From contig NZ_KZ614146.1 of assembly GCF_002886185.1 (NCBI RefSeq), positions 2,650,930 to 2,714,929 on the forward strand: a stretch of 64,000 bases of DNA, in the 5' to 3' direction. Both the position numbers and the translations under genes were made by a program. Position 1 is the stretch's first letter. Each line of letters starts with the position of its first letter. Below, in pieces: positions 11,593-19,481 of the stretch. The DNA is from Salipaludibacillus neizhouensis. Lineage in GTDB: Bacteria; Bacillota; Bacilli; Bacillales; Salisediminibacteriaceae. The notes beneath the pieces were generated by a model that had not been told where the DNA came from, did not search any database, and saw only the letters and a program-made list of their open reading frames with translations.

Positions 11593-12498
11593 TTACGTTG
11601 ATTTAGTTTCAACAACTTTTTCTCCAATATTTTGAAGCTCTTCCCAAGAAAAACAAGGATAACTACCTAACACTTGTACTCCACAGCCTAGTGCTTCTAA
11701 TTCTTCACAAACTGATGGTATTAGAACGTTATCTCTTTTCATAGCAACATCAATGATAAAAAAATAATTTCCCAATCCCGTTTTGGTAGGGCGGGATTCT
11801 ATTTTTGTCAAATTCATTTTCCTCCAAGAGAACGCAGAAAGAACTTGATGTAAAGCACCAGAAAAATCAGAAGGAAGTGAGATCATCATAGAGGTTTTAT
11901 ATGTTGTTTCTTCAGAAATCAACTTATTGCTAAATGGCTTATCTCCCTTTGTTAATAGCAAGAAACGTGTGCGATTATTTTCATAATCATTTATTTTTCG
12001 TTGGGCAATTTTCAGACCATAGGCATCTGCAGCTATGTTATTAGCAATTGCAGCTGCACTTTCATCTGGATTTTCTTGAATATATTTAGCTGCTGCTGCG
12101 GTTGAATTCACATAGGAAATTTCCGCCTCAGGTAAATATTTGCGCAAAAATTGGTGACACTGCGCAATTGCTTGGGGATGGGAATATACTTTTTTAACTT
12201 CATCCCAAGAAGTTAAATTTTGATTACTTACCAACAAATGTTGTTCTATTGGTGCAACAATTTCAGCAGCCATATTCATTCGTTGATGATGAATGAAGTA
12301 GTCTAGCGTAATATTAACTGATCCCTCAATAGCATTCTCCATTGGAACCATCGCGTGGTCTACTTTCCCCTCACTAACTGCATCCATCGTATCTGGAATA
12401 GAACGAAATGGCACTCGCTCGTTGCTAGGTACTAAAGCTTTGGCGGCTGCCTCTGTAAAAGAACCCTTAGGTCCTAAAAATCCGACTTTCTCCATCAT
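11593..12498 (-). CDS. pheA: Prephenate dehydratase
   Basis: PheA converts prephenate to phenylpyruvate, the committed step to phenylalanine. The 301-residue protein has the dehydratase domain (about 1-180: GFLGPKGSFTEAAA, VPMENAIEGSVN, and NRTRFLLL at the domain end with the catalytic TRF) followed by an ACT regulatory domain (about 205-280, with the ESRPTKTGLGNYFFIID block). It lies 12 bases after pheB in the conserved pheB-pheA order. The start follows a GGGAGTGAAAG site. It is followed by a strong terminator. Confidence 0.97.
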   Translation of the reverse strand: MMEKVGFLGPKGSFTEAAAKALVPSNERVPFRSIPDTMDAVSEGKVDHAMVPMENAIEGSVNITLDYFIHHQRMNMAAEIVAPIEQHLLVSNQNLTSWDEVKKVYSHPQAIAQCHQFLRKYLPEAEISYVNSTAAAAKYIQENPDESAAAIANNIAADAYGLKIAQRKINDYENNRTRFLLLTKGDKPFSNKLISEETTYKTSMMISLPSDFSGALHQVLSAFSWRKMNLTKIESRPTKTGLGNYFFIIDVAMKRDNVLIPSVCEELEALGCGVQVLGSYPCFSWEELQNIGEKVVETKST

Positions 12499-12510
12499 AC
12501 TTTCACTCCC

Positions 12511-12960
12511 TTATGCACCTGAACCTATGAGTTCTACCCTTACTACTGATTCAAGAGTTTCAATTTTTTTTAAAAGAACCGTGACATCTGCGTGCATTGC
12601 AGCAGTTTCAATTGTCATAGTAATCGTTGCTCTCCCTTGTAAAGGAATTGTTTGGTTAATTGTAAGTACGTTTGCACCTGTTGCAGCCACTAAAGACAGA
12701 AGCTTACTTAGTGCCCCGGATTGATCTTCTAAATGGATGGAGAGGGTAATAATTTTTTCCTTTATCATTGTATGGAAAGGGAAAATACCATCCTTGTATT
12801 TATAAAAGGCACTTCTGCTCAAATCCACTTGTTGTACGACTTCATTAATTTTATATGATTTACCACTTTCTAGCAGCTTTTTAGCTTCTACTGTTTTCAG
12901 CATTGCTTCTGGCAGCATGTCTTCCCTCACCAAGTAAAATTGGTCTGTACGCTTGCGCAA
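12511..12960 (-). CDS. pheB: ACT domain protein PheB
   Basis: A 149-residue protein of the PheB family: an N-terminal region with a DNA-binding-like helix pair (VQQVDLSRSAFYKYKDGIFPF) and a C-terminal ACT domain (about 75-149). It is found next to pheA in Bacillus, and its biochemical role is not settled. The start is assigned to TTG 12960 because AGGTGG (12974-12969) sits eight bases upstream; GTG codons at 12972 and 12969 overlap that ribosome site and are unlikely. A good sigma-A promoter lies 37 bases upstream. Confidence 0.9.
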   Translation of the reverse strand: MRKRTDQFYLVREDMLPEAMLKTVEAKKLLESGKSYKINEVVQQVDLSRSAFYKYKDGIFPFHTMIKEKIITLSIHLEDQSGALSKLLSLVAATGANVLTINQTIPLQGRATITMTIETAAMHADVTVLLKKIETLESVVRVELIGSGA

Positions 12961-12996
12961 ATCCCTCACCACCTAAAATATGAAACCTATTTCATC

Positions 12997-13025
12997 ATTA
13001 TAATGGTCGTCTCCGTAGTTGACAA
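12997..13025 (-). promoter_or_regulatory. Sigma-A promoter of pheB-pheA
   Basis: TTGTCA (13025-13020) and a perfect TATAAT (13002-12997) are separated by 17 bases, upstream of the pheB ribosome site. Confidence 0.8.
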
Positions 13026-13101
13026 TACTATTTCTATTGATGAAATTAATTAAACGTAATTAATAATTATATGTATAAATACCATTCACTTAAATTTCAT
13101 C

Positions 13102-13205
13102 ATAAGAAAAACGCGTAGCAATTTTAATTAACGACAGCTTGATCTCTAGACAACATCCATTAAGGGGTTCCCTTGATACTGGCGTTAAGAGAACTGTCAA
13201 CATAC
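13102..13205 (+). repeat. AACGC repeat family, copy 3
   Basis: ATAAGAAAAACGCGTAGCA starts the copy. The tail GGCGTTAAGAGAACTGTCAAC matches the subfamily I tail with substitutions. The internal hairpin is replaced by TTAAGGGGTTCCCTTGATA. It lies between the pheB promoter and the obg terminator. Confidence 0.7.
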
Positions 13206-13219
13206 CCTTTCCTATCTAT

Positions 13220-13278
13220 TAAAAAAAGTCGAAGGAGAAAAAGCAAACTCACGCTTGCTTCATAAATCTCTTCGACTC
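13220..13278 (-). terminator. Intrinsic terminator after obg
   Basis: The arms AGTCGAAG (13227-13234) and CTTCGACT (13270-13277) enclose a second small hairpin GCAAACTCACGCTTGC. On the minus strand the stem is followed by seven T residues. Confidence 0.85.
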
Positions 13279-13294
13279 CTCATCGTACATTTAT

Positions 13295-14578
13295 TTACTC
13301 AATAAACTCGAATTCATGATCCAAGATTCGAACGATATCTCCGTCCTTGGCTCCTAAATCACGTAATCCTTGGTCAATACCCATATGGCGCATTTTTCTA
13401 GCAAATCTCTGGACAGAATCATGACGATTAAAATCAGTCATTTTAAATATGACTTCGATTTCGTGCCCTTCGATCGTAAATCCGCCATCATGATCTTTTG
13501 TAAGATTAAATGGAGCATCTTGTTGGGTATATTTATAAACAACACGTTGTTCCAATTCTTCTTCTTCATAAAGAGGAAATTCTGGTGTTGATTCCACTTT
13601 GTCTACAATACTCATTAGCAAACCGGACAGCCCTTGTTTGGTAGCTGCAGAAATCGAATGAATCTCAACGTCCTCACCAACCTGCTCTCTAAACAACTCC
13701 AAATTGTCCTCAGCACCAGGTAAATCCATCTTATTTGCCACGACAATTTGGGGTCTTTCTGTAAGCCTTAGATTGTACTCACTAAGTTCTAAATTTATCG
13801 TTTTATAGTCTTCAAAAGGATCTCGTCCTTCTATTCCACTCATATCAATAACGTGAACAATTACTCTTGTTCTTTCTATATGCCGTAAAAATTGGTGACC
13901 AAGACCTACTCCAGAATGAGCACCTTCAATTAGGCCAGGCAAATCCGCCATAACAAAACTACGGTGGTCTTCTGTCTCTACTACGCCTAGATTAGGAACT
14001 AAAGTAGTAAAATGGTAATCCCCGATTTTAGGTCGGGCTGCTGAAACGATAGAAAGAAGCGTTGATTTCCCTACACTTGGAAAACCCACTAAACCAGCAT
14101 CCGCTAATACTTTTAATTCCAGCACCAAATCCTTCTCTTGCCCAGGTGCACCATTTTCAGCAATCTCTGGTGCAGGGTTAGATGGTGTTGCGAACCGAGA
14201 ATTACCTCTGCCTCCGCGTCCAGCCCGTACAATAATTGCTCGTTGCTCATGTTCCGTTAAATCTGCCACTATCTTACCTGTTTTTTCATCTGTGACTGTT
14301 GTACCAGGTGGAACTCGAACTACCATAGGATCCATACTTTTCCCATGCTGGTTTTTAGGTCTGCCGTTTTCTCCACGATTAGCCTTGAAATGACGCTGAT
14401 AGCGAAAGTCCATTAATGTACGTAATCCCTCATCCACTTCAAAAACAACATCAGCACCTTTACCACCGTCGCCACCGGCTGGACCACCATCAGGTATAAA
14501 TTTTTCTCGACGATATGCAACTGTACCGTTACCACCGTCACCCGCTTTTACAAATATCTTTACTTTATCTACAAACAT
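13295..14578 (-). CDS. obg: Spo0B-associated GTPase Obg (CgtA)
   Basis: Obg is an essential GTPase tied to 50S ribosome assembly and, in B. subtilis, to stress and sporulation signalling. The 427-residue protein has the Gly-rich Obg fold ([10 protein letters not shown]...[11 protein letters not shown]), a GTPase domain with P-loop GFPSVGKST, switch DLPGLIEG, specificity loop NKMD and SAATKQG, and the C-terminal OCT domain of Gram-positive members. The start is placed at ATG 14578, after GAGGTGAAGG, giving MFVDKV as in B. subtilis. It follows the spo0B 3' fragment by 12 bases, so with spo0B broken by an insertion its transcription may depend on a promoter in or beyond the element. Confidence 0.97.
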   Translation of the reverse strand: MFVDKVKIFVKAGDGGNGTVAYRREKFIPDGGPAGGDGGKGADVVFEVDEGLRTLMDFRYQRHFKANRGENGRPKNQHGKSMDPMVVRVPPGTTVTDEKTGKIVADLTEHEQRAIIVRAGRGGRGNSRFATPSNPAPEIAENGAPGQEKDLVLELKVLADAGLVGFPSVGKSTLLSIVSAARPKIGDYHFTTLVPNLGVVETEDHRSFVMADLPGLIEGAHSGVGLGHQFLRHIERTRVIVHVIDMSGIEGRDPFEDYKTINLELSEYNLRLTERPQIVVANKMDLPGAEDNLELFREQVGEDVEIHSISAATKQGLSGLLMSIVDKVESTPEFPLYEEEELEQRVVYKYTQQDAPFNLTKDHDGGFTIEGHEIEVIFKMTDFNRHDSVQRFARKMRHMGIDQGLRDLGAKDGDIVRILDHEFEFIE

Positions 14579-14590
14579 ATCCTTCACCTC

Positions 14591-14879
14591 TTATCTGATA
14601 CTAGAACCATTCTCACTCGTATGGTGAGACCGTTTCCTTACTATGCCTTCTGGAAAAAAATTAACATAGCACTCAGATTCATTCCATTCTATTTGTTCAA
14701 TATTGTGTTCAAATTCCTTCTCAATCCGTCTAACTCTTTTTTCCATATCCTTAGTAAATGTTAAAGTCCCTTGAAAGTCAACTTCAATTGTTTTAGATTC
14801 AATATCACTGATCATAATCATCGCATGATGATCTTCACCATATACTCCCTCAGTTAGATTCTATTTACTCACAAATGCT
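14591..14879 (-). pseudogene. spo0B: spo0B, 3' fragment (C-terminal domain)
   Basis: Translation in the frame of 14821-14591, extended upstream, gives AFVSK, a TAG codon (14863-14861), then NLTEGVYGEDHHAM and a C-terminal piece with IEVDFQGTLTF and WNESECYVNFFPEG. This corresponds to the degenerate ATPase-like C-terminal domain of Spo0B (B. subtilis has LYLDFHGAF and ITSHECLIEIGLD at the same places). The fragment directly precedes obg, where spo0B belongs. It has no good start of its own. Together with the piece at 16642-16979 it makes one gene interrupted by an IS110-family element, and the in-frame TAG would stop translation even after precise excision. Confidence 0.85.
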
Positions 14880-14880
14880 C

Positions 14881-15200
14881 GCTTATTCGCAGGATTTCAG
14901 ACCACTTCTAAGAACAATGACGGATGAATGGAATGAGTTTTGATAATAAAGGCTACATGAAGGCATGCGGGAATAGAGGAGTCAATAGTAGCTCCATTTA
15001 TTTCCATAATATACTGCACGCATCTCCACGCCGCCCCTGGAGGCTATCCCTCCCATGTCTCAACGGGTCATTTGCCCTTTCATTCCTTCGTCATGCCTAT
15101 CCAAGGGGTGGAGGCCGGTTTTGCTGCGCAAACGGGTCAGTGCCCTTAGGTACAACGGTATCCAGTACTCCGCGCTTTCTCTGTAATCCTACGAATAAGC
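14881..15200 (-). ncRNA. Candidate bridge/seek RNA region of the IS110 element
   Basis: Bases 14881-14900 and 15181-15200 are inverted repeats matching at 18 of 20 positions (GCTTATTCG-AGGATT-CAG). They enclose about 280 bases that are richer in G+C than their surroundings. Inside, the unit AACGGGTCA...TGCCCTT occurs twice (15062 and 15131), and both can fold as small GGG/CCC hairpins. GCCTCCA-containing segments near 15030 and 15110 can also pair. IS110-type elements are known to express a guide RNA from a non-coding end; this is the only long non-coding end here. No RNA boundaries can be set from the sequence alone. An independent inserted element is the alternative. Confidence 0.4.
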
Positions 15201-15265
15201 CAACATTCAAGAATTATTAAACTACTTTTAATTACTTTAAAGCCTTACTTAGTTTACGATTAGAA

Positions 15266-16540
15266 TTAAGCTGCTATAGGTGCTAATGGTTGTACTTTCT
15301 GAGAACAATATGATTCATGATTTTTAGATATTGCCACCAATATTCTTGCTAATTTCCCCACGAGTTTCATGATAGATTTCATTTTTTTCATCTTTTTGAC
15401 TTTAACATTATTAAAATGAATCTGCTTGAAATCAGAGTTATTGCTCACAAGGCTTAATGTCGTTAAAAATAAAAATCGCCTTAGTCGAGATCTCCCACGT
15501 TTTGAAACGACAATTTGTCCTTTCCATTTACCCGAGCTTGCTTCTGCCAGATGTAGTCCCGCATGTCGTAATAGAGAATTACCATGCGCGAAGCCACTTA
15601 AATCACCAGCTTCTCCTAAAATACCCGCCAATGAAATTTCACTAATTCCTTCAATGGCAATTATTTTTTTAGCGAAAGTAATTTGATCAAGTACGGAAGT
15701 GACTTCTTTTTCTACTCTTTCGAGTTGGACTTTTGCTAAATCGAATTCTTCAAGTAAATGTTCTAAATGAAGCTTATAGGCTTCGTGTGCTTGTTTACTG
15801 CCTACAGAATTTTTTGCTAAGTCAATTAACGATTGTGCTTTTTTAAGTCCTGCGTGACGTTTCATCACTGTTTTCCAACCTTTCACTATATCCTGTGCTT
15901 TCATGGAACATAGTTCTGAAGGTGTAGGAAATAACCGAAGTGTTGCGATTGCCCCTTTTCCTTTTACATCTTTAAATACTTCTCGAAGTTCAGGGAAGAC
16001 AATATCTACCCAACGATTTATTTGGTTAATAGAACTGGTGAGGCGTTTAACGATTACATCTCGGTTAGCCATTAGCACTCGAAGCTTTTCAAAAGCTTCA
16101 GAAGTGGGCCGGATAAAGGAGTAATACCCATTCTTGATCATATCTGCAATCACAAGGGCATCTTTTTTATCGCTTTTAGATTGGGTATTATCACGATTTT
16201 CTTTATTTCTTTTCACATGGTGAGGATTAACGGTTACTACATCAATATCTTGATCATATAACCATTTAGATAGGTTCAACCAGTAATGTCCGGTAGGTTC
16301 CATCCCAACTATTTCAGTATTTAATCCTTTTGAAAGTTTTAAATGACAAATCCATTCCATTAATCTAGCGAAACCTTTCTCGTTATTTTCAAAAGTGAGA
16401 GGATCACCGACGACAATACCACGGAAATTTACAGCTCGTGCAACATGTACATGCTGTGCTATATCCACACCAACAACAAGATGTTTATCAGAAATTCTTT
16501 CAATTAGTTGATTTTGTTTGTCTTGCATTTTAAACTTCAT
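15266..16540 (-). CDS. IS110-family transposase
   Basis: The 424-residue protein has an N-terminal DEDD (RuvC-like) domain: VVGVDIAQHVH with the first Asp, VGMEPTGHYW with the Glu, and KSDKKDALVIADMI with the two C-terminal Asp residues. A coiled-coil-like middle (about 180-290) follows, and a C-terminal Transposase_20 domain with AGLHLAEASSGKWKG and VSKRGRSRLRRFLF, where the family's catalytic Ser lies. It looks intact. The start follows GGAGGAGCTC. It is a recombinase guided by a structured RNA in studied relatives. It has no relation to the surrounding sporulation genes other than having split one. Confidence 0.95.
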   Translation of the reverse strand: MKFKMQDKQNQLIERISDKHLVVGVDIAQHVHVARAVNFRGIVVGDPLTFENNEKGFARLMEWICHLKLSKGLNTEIVGMEPTGHYWLNLSKWLYDQDIDVVTVNPHHVKRNKENRDNTQSKSDKKDALVIADMIKNGYYSFIRPTSEAFEKLRVLMANRDVIVKRLTSSINQINRWVDIVFPELREVFKDVKGKGAIATLRLFPTPSELCSMKAQDIVKGWKTVMKRHAGLKKAQSLIDLAKNSVGSKQAHEAYKLHLEHLLEEFDLAKVQLERVEKEVTSVLDQITFAKKIIAIEGISEISLAGILGEAGDLSGFAHGNSLLRHAGLHLAEASSGKWKGQIVVSKRGRSRLRRFLFLTTLSLVSNNSDFKQIHFNNVKVKKMKKMKSIMKLVGKLARILVAISKNHESYCSQKVQPLAPIAA

Positions 16541-16641
16541 ATAAGAGCTCCTCCTTAGATTTGAGTTTTAGTTTGGTATCTATACTCTTATCTTACTGAG
16601 GGGCTCTATTTTTTTCAAAGTCGAAATTAACGCACTACAGG

Positions 16642-16979
16642 AATGCTGCATAGGTATCTAATAATTGAAATAACATCTCCAAAAAGGGATACACGGTATC
16701 TTCTACTTGAGACCAATCACTTTCATTGGTTATGACTTCAAAACTAATCCGGAACGAGTGATCTCCCCAATTAAATGTCAGTAGTTTTTCCGCAACTTTA
16801 TCCATCTTCAAGTGGGATATATGACTTTCATTCTTTGCTTTATTGACTATGTCTTCCACCAGTTTTTCTACTTTATCAACTCGTCCCATTGATAAATATC
16901 CATTTATTAGTTGCAGGTGATTTAACCAATCGTGACGTGAATGACGTAAAAGATTTAAGACATTCCATTCTGTCGCCAT
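16642..16979 (-). pseudogene. spo0B: spo0B, 5' fragment (phosphoacceptor helical hairpin)
   Basis: This piece encodes MATEWNVLNLLRHSRHDWLN and continues to ...MLFQLLDTYAAF before running seven bases into the insertion element, where a stop ends it after 114 residues. RHSRHDW holds the phosphorylated His of Spo0B (His 30 in B. subtilis, His 16 here), and the helical hairpin that forms the four-helix dimer is present. The C-terminal domain is separated by 1.76 kb. The ribosome site GAGGAGTG is intact, so the N-terminal half could still be made, but a functional phosphotransferase is doubtful. The gene is upstream of obg as in other Bacillaceae. Confidence 0.88.
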
Positions 16980-17069
16980 ATAAACACTCCTCAGAACATT
17001 TAACCATAACTTTTATCATATCACATTTGAGCCTATAAACGAACATAATTAACACTATTTATAAAATAG

Positions 17070-18194
17070 TTATTGCTTTGGGAATCTTAATTTAAATGCT
17101 GTCCATTTCCCTTCTGAATGGTATTCAATCGTTCCTTGATGCTTCTTCATAAGTTGCTTAGAAACAGTTAGCCCAAGTCCTTTTCCCATTTCCTTTGTCC
17201 CTACAAATGGCTCAAATATAGAATGTCTTATCACACTGGGGATCGGGGGACCATTGTTTGAAATCGTAATAATTAACGTATTAGATTTTTCCATAAGGCT
17301 TATGGCTAGTTTACGATCTTTTTCTTTTAATATTAGTGCATCATTAGCATTTTGTAATAACTTAAGTAATATCAGTTTTATTTGCTCTTCTATTCCTAAA
17401 ACCATTAGATTAGAAGTGAAATTAATTTCCATCTTAATTTTGTTTTGCATTAAAATTGGTCGAAAAGAATGAATTGCTTCGTTAAGTAAGTCACTTAATG
17501 AAATGTGAGTATTTATAACATCTTGATGATTTTTTTCATTTGACAATAATAATATTTGATTTACTTCCCGTTCTAATTCTTGCATCTCACGATAAATATA
17601 TTCGAAGTATCTCTTTTCCAGTTCCGGAGTATCCACTCGTTTCTCAAGAAGTTGAATAAACCCTTTAATAGACGTAAGCGGATTACGTATTTCATGAGCA
17701 AAACTAGTGGAAATTTGCGAAAGAATCTTCATTCTATCTTTCCTTAATTCCATTAATTCTATATTTTTAGAGTTTAATTCAATATTTTTTTCTTTAATTG
17801 TGTGTAAATATGTCTCCTTTTGTATTTCTAAAAAAAATTCATTTAATTTTGCTAATGCAAATGATTTCCCCTCAACATTACTTGGAGCATCTGAAATCCT
17901 ATGCTCCACGATTAACCGGCAGTCTTCAAAAACATCCAAAATATTCGCAACGCTTAAATTTATTTCGATTCGGAATTCCTCTACTTTTCTGCCGAATCCT
18001 GAGTAGTTCAGCATTTTATCTGTTGTAATCTTAAAGATGAATGTTTTTAATAAACTAGAAATTTCATTATGTAAATCTAACTCTTGGGTGCTCGTCATCG
18101 GGATGTTATGAAACAACAGCATCATTTCATTAACTATGTCATTTTTATTTTTTCGTAAATGATTCACAATTTCCAGTTCAACTATTGTATTCAT
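17070..18194 (-). CDS. Soluble histidine kinase, sporulation-kinase-like
   Basis: A 374-residue kinase without membrane segments. Residues 1-130 are a helical N-terminal sensor region of the type found in some Bacillus sporulation kinases (an RsbRD/HisK_N-like helical fold is possible but unproven). Residues 130-155 look like a coiled coil. The HisKA motif is FAHEIRNPLTSIKGFIQLLE with phosphoacceptor His 167, and the ATPase domain has an N box (LLQNANDAL) and GKGLGLTVSKQL. The His box resembles KinA-KinE. It lies 90 bases upstream of the broken spo0B, in the same direction. No response regulator is next to it, as expected for an orphan kinase feeding Spo0F. The ligand is unknown. Confidence 0.82.
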   Translation of the reverse strand: MNTIVELEIVNHLRKNKNDIVNEMMLLFHNIPMTSTQELDLHNEISSLLKTFIFKITTDKMLNYSGFGRKVEEFRIEINLSVANILDVFEDCRLIVEHRISDAPSNVEGKSFALAKLNEFFLEIQKETYLHTIKEKNIELNSKNIELMELRKDRMKILSQISTSFAHEIRNPLTSIKGFIQLLEKRVDTPELEKRYFEYIYREMQELEREVNQILLLSNEKNHQDVINTHISLSDLLNEAIHSFRPILMQNKIKMEINFTSNLMVLGIEEQIKLILLKLLQNANDALILKEKDRKLAISLMEKSNTLIITISNNGPPIPSVIRHSIFEPFVGTKEMGKGLGLTVSKQLMKKHQGTIEYHSEGKWTAFKLRFPKQ

Positions 18195-18466
18195 TTAATT
18201 TGCTCCTTTTTATTTCTGCCCCCATTAATTAGTATAAATCAGTATACTTAGAAAAGTTAAATAACTTTTTGACAAAGTTTTTAAAAATATGTTCATTATC
18301 GACGTTTATTATCAAATTTATCTTTTTTCCGCTATATAATTCATACCTGAGGAAGGTTTCGACAAATCAAACTAAATATAATTTTTGAATTTTTTGTCTA
18401 GTTCGTTTATCATTTGGGGATTAAGGGAACTTATAAATAGATATTTTACAAAAGGAGGAATTTTTC

Positions 18467-19414
18467 ATGTCTTCATTCATTTATGGAAATACACCTTGTT
18501 TTTTAGGAGGGGAGAACTTAGTAGCCTTTCCGGAAAAAGAAAGTGAAGTAGATGTAACTGTATATGGTGTGCCTTGGGAAGGTGCTGTAACTTGGGGGGA
18601 TTATACTGGCTGTGAACTGGGACCTAAAGTAATTCGGTTATGCTCAGGAAGATACAGTGGTTATTTACCTGAATTGAATCATCTTGATGTATTTGAACAT
18701 CTCTCTATCGGCGACAAAGGAGACGTCCCTGTTACACCTGCTGAACCAGAGGATACGATGAAAAAAATTCAAGCTTTCTCTAAGGATATTTGGAGTACTG
18801 GAAAATTTCCCATTGCATTTGGGGGTGATCACGGAATTACATATCCAATTGTTAAAGGCCTTATAGAAGAATCCAATAAAAAAGTCGGGATTATTCATCT
18901 GGATGCACATTATGATAATAATGAACATTCGAATGGAGATCCATATGGCCGCGGTGCCCCTTTTGCAAGATTGTACGAGACAGAAGGTGTTGTGAATGAA
19001 TCACTCGTACACTTAGGTATTCACGGTCCACGAAATAAGCCTGAAAATGGAAGGCTTGCTCAAAAAATGGGGGCTACTACTCTTACGATCGAAGATATTA
19101 GACAATCAGATCATATTAGAGATATCGCTAGAAAAGCCTATGACATAGCATCTAATAATACGGATGTCGTTTACTTGAGTATTTGTAGTGATGTATTGGA
19201 TCATGCTTTTAATCCAGGCGGCCCAGTCGACGGTAATGGTCTAAATTCTCATGAGTTGTTAAGTATTGTCCACGAAGTTTGCAAATTAGGTGTTGTTGGC
19301 ATGGATTTTGTAGAAGTATATCCTCAACAAGATGGAAACGACTTTAGTTCTCATTTCGCTTCCTTCATCGCCCTTTATGCATTAGCTGGAGAAATCGAAC
19401 GTAAAAAAGCATAG
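18467..19414 (+). CDS. Arginase/agmatinase-family ureohydrolase
   Basis: The 315-residue protein has the binuclear manganese fold of ureohydrolases, which release urea or formamide from guanidino or formimino compounds. Metal motifs: GGDH (His 122), DAHYD (Asp 146, His 148, Asp 150) and SICSD (Asp 242). In the usual SxDxD signature the first Asp is replaced by Cys 240 here, so one metal ligand differs. The variable loops that would tell agmatinase from formiminoglutamase or guanidinase are not conclusive, so the substrate is left open. A good AAAGGAGGAATTTTTC ribosome site precedes ATG. It stands alone, divergent from the kinase, and ends in a bidirectional terminator shared with hemY. Confidence 0.8.
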   Translation: MSSFIYGNTPCFLGGENLVAFPEKESEVDVTVYGVPWEGAVTWGDYTGCELGPKVIRLCSGRYSGYLPELNHLDVFEHLSIGDKGDVPVTPAEPEDTMKKIQAFSKDIWSTGKFPIAFGGDHGITYPIVKGLIEESNKKVGIIHLDAHYDNNEHSNGDPYGRGAPFARLYETEGVVNESLVHLGIHGPRNKPENGRLAQKMGATTLTIEDIRQSDHIRDIARKAYDIASNNTDVVYLSICSDVLDHAFNPGGPVDGNGLNSHELLSIVHEVCKLGVVGMDFVEVYPQQDGNDFSSHFASFIALYALAGEIERKKA

Positions 19415-19433
19415 CTAAACTAAGAATAATAGT

Positions 19434-19476
19434 AGAAAGCAGTCTCTTCAAGTATATTTGAAGAGACTGCTTTCTT
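19434..19476. terminator. Bidirectional terminator between the ureohydrolase gene and hemY
   Basis: The arms AGAAAGCAGTCTCTTCAA and TTTGAAGAGACTGCTTTCTT form an 18-bp stem between convergent stop codons. Confidence 0.92.
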
Positions 19477-19481
19477 ATGTC

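Larger units (their letters stand above)
14880..16641 (-). mobile_element. IS110-family insertion element in spo0B
   Basis: A 1,762-base segment separates the two halves of spo0B and contains one IS110-family transposase gene (15266-16540). The same six bases AATGCT occur at both junctions (14874-14879 and 16642-16647); joining there restores the spo0B frame (...DTYAAFVSK...). The non-coding part upstream of the transposase is about 100 bases, whereas the 3' part is about 385 bases and strongly structured. Long 3' ends are described for the IS1111 branch of the family. The exact ends are inferred from the target gene, not from comparison with other copies. Confidence 0.85.

Noticed and set aside
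14881-15200. The inverted-repeat segment as a separate MITE
   Set aside because: No target duplication flanks it, and its left edge coincides with the inferred end of the IS110 element; kept only as an alternative.
14924-15220. Plus-strand open frame of 98 codons in the IS110 3' end
   Set aside because: It has no ribosome site, odd composition (Ser, Arg, Pro, Cys rich) and overlaps the inverted-repeat-bounded structured segment; more likely a by-product of that structure.
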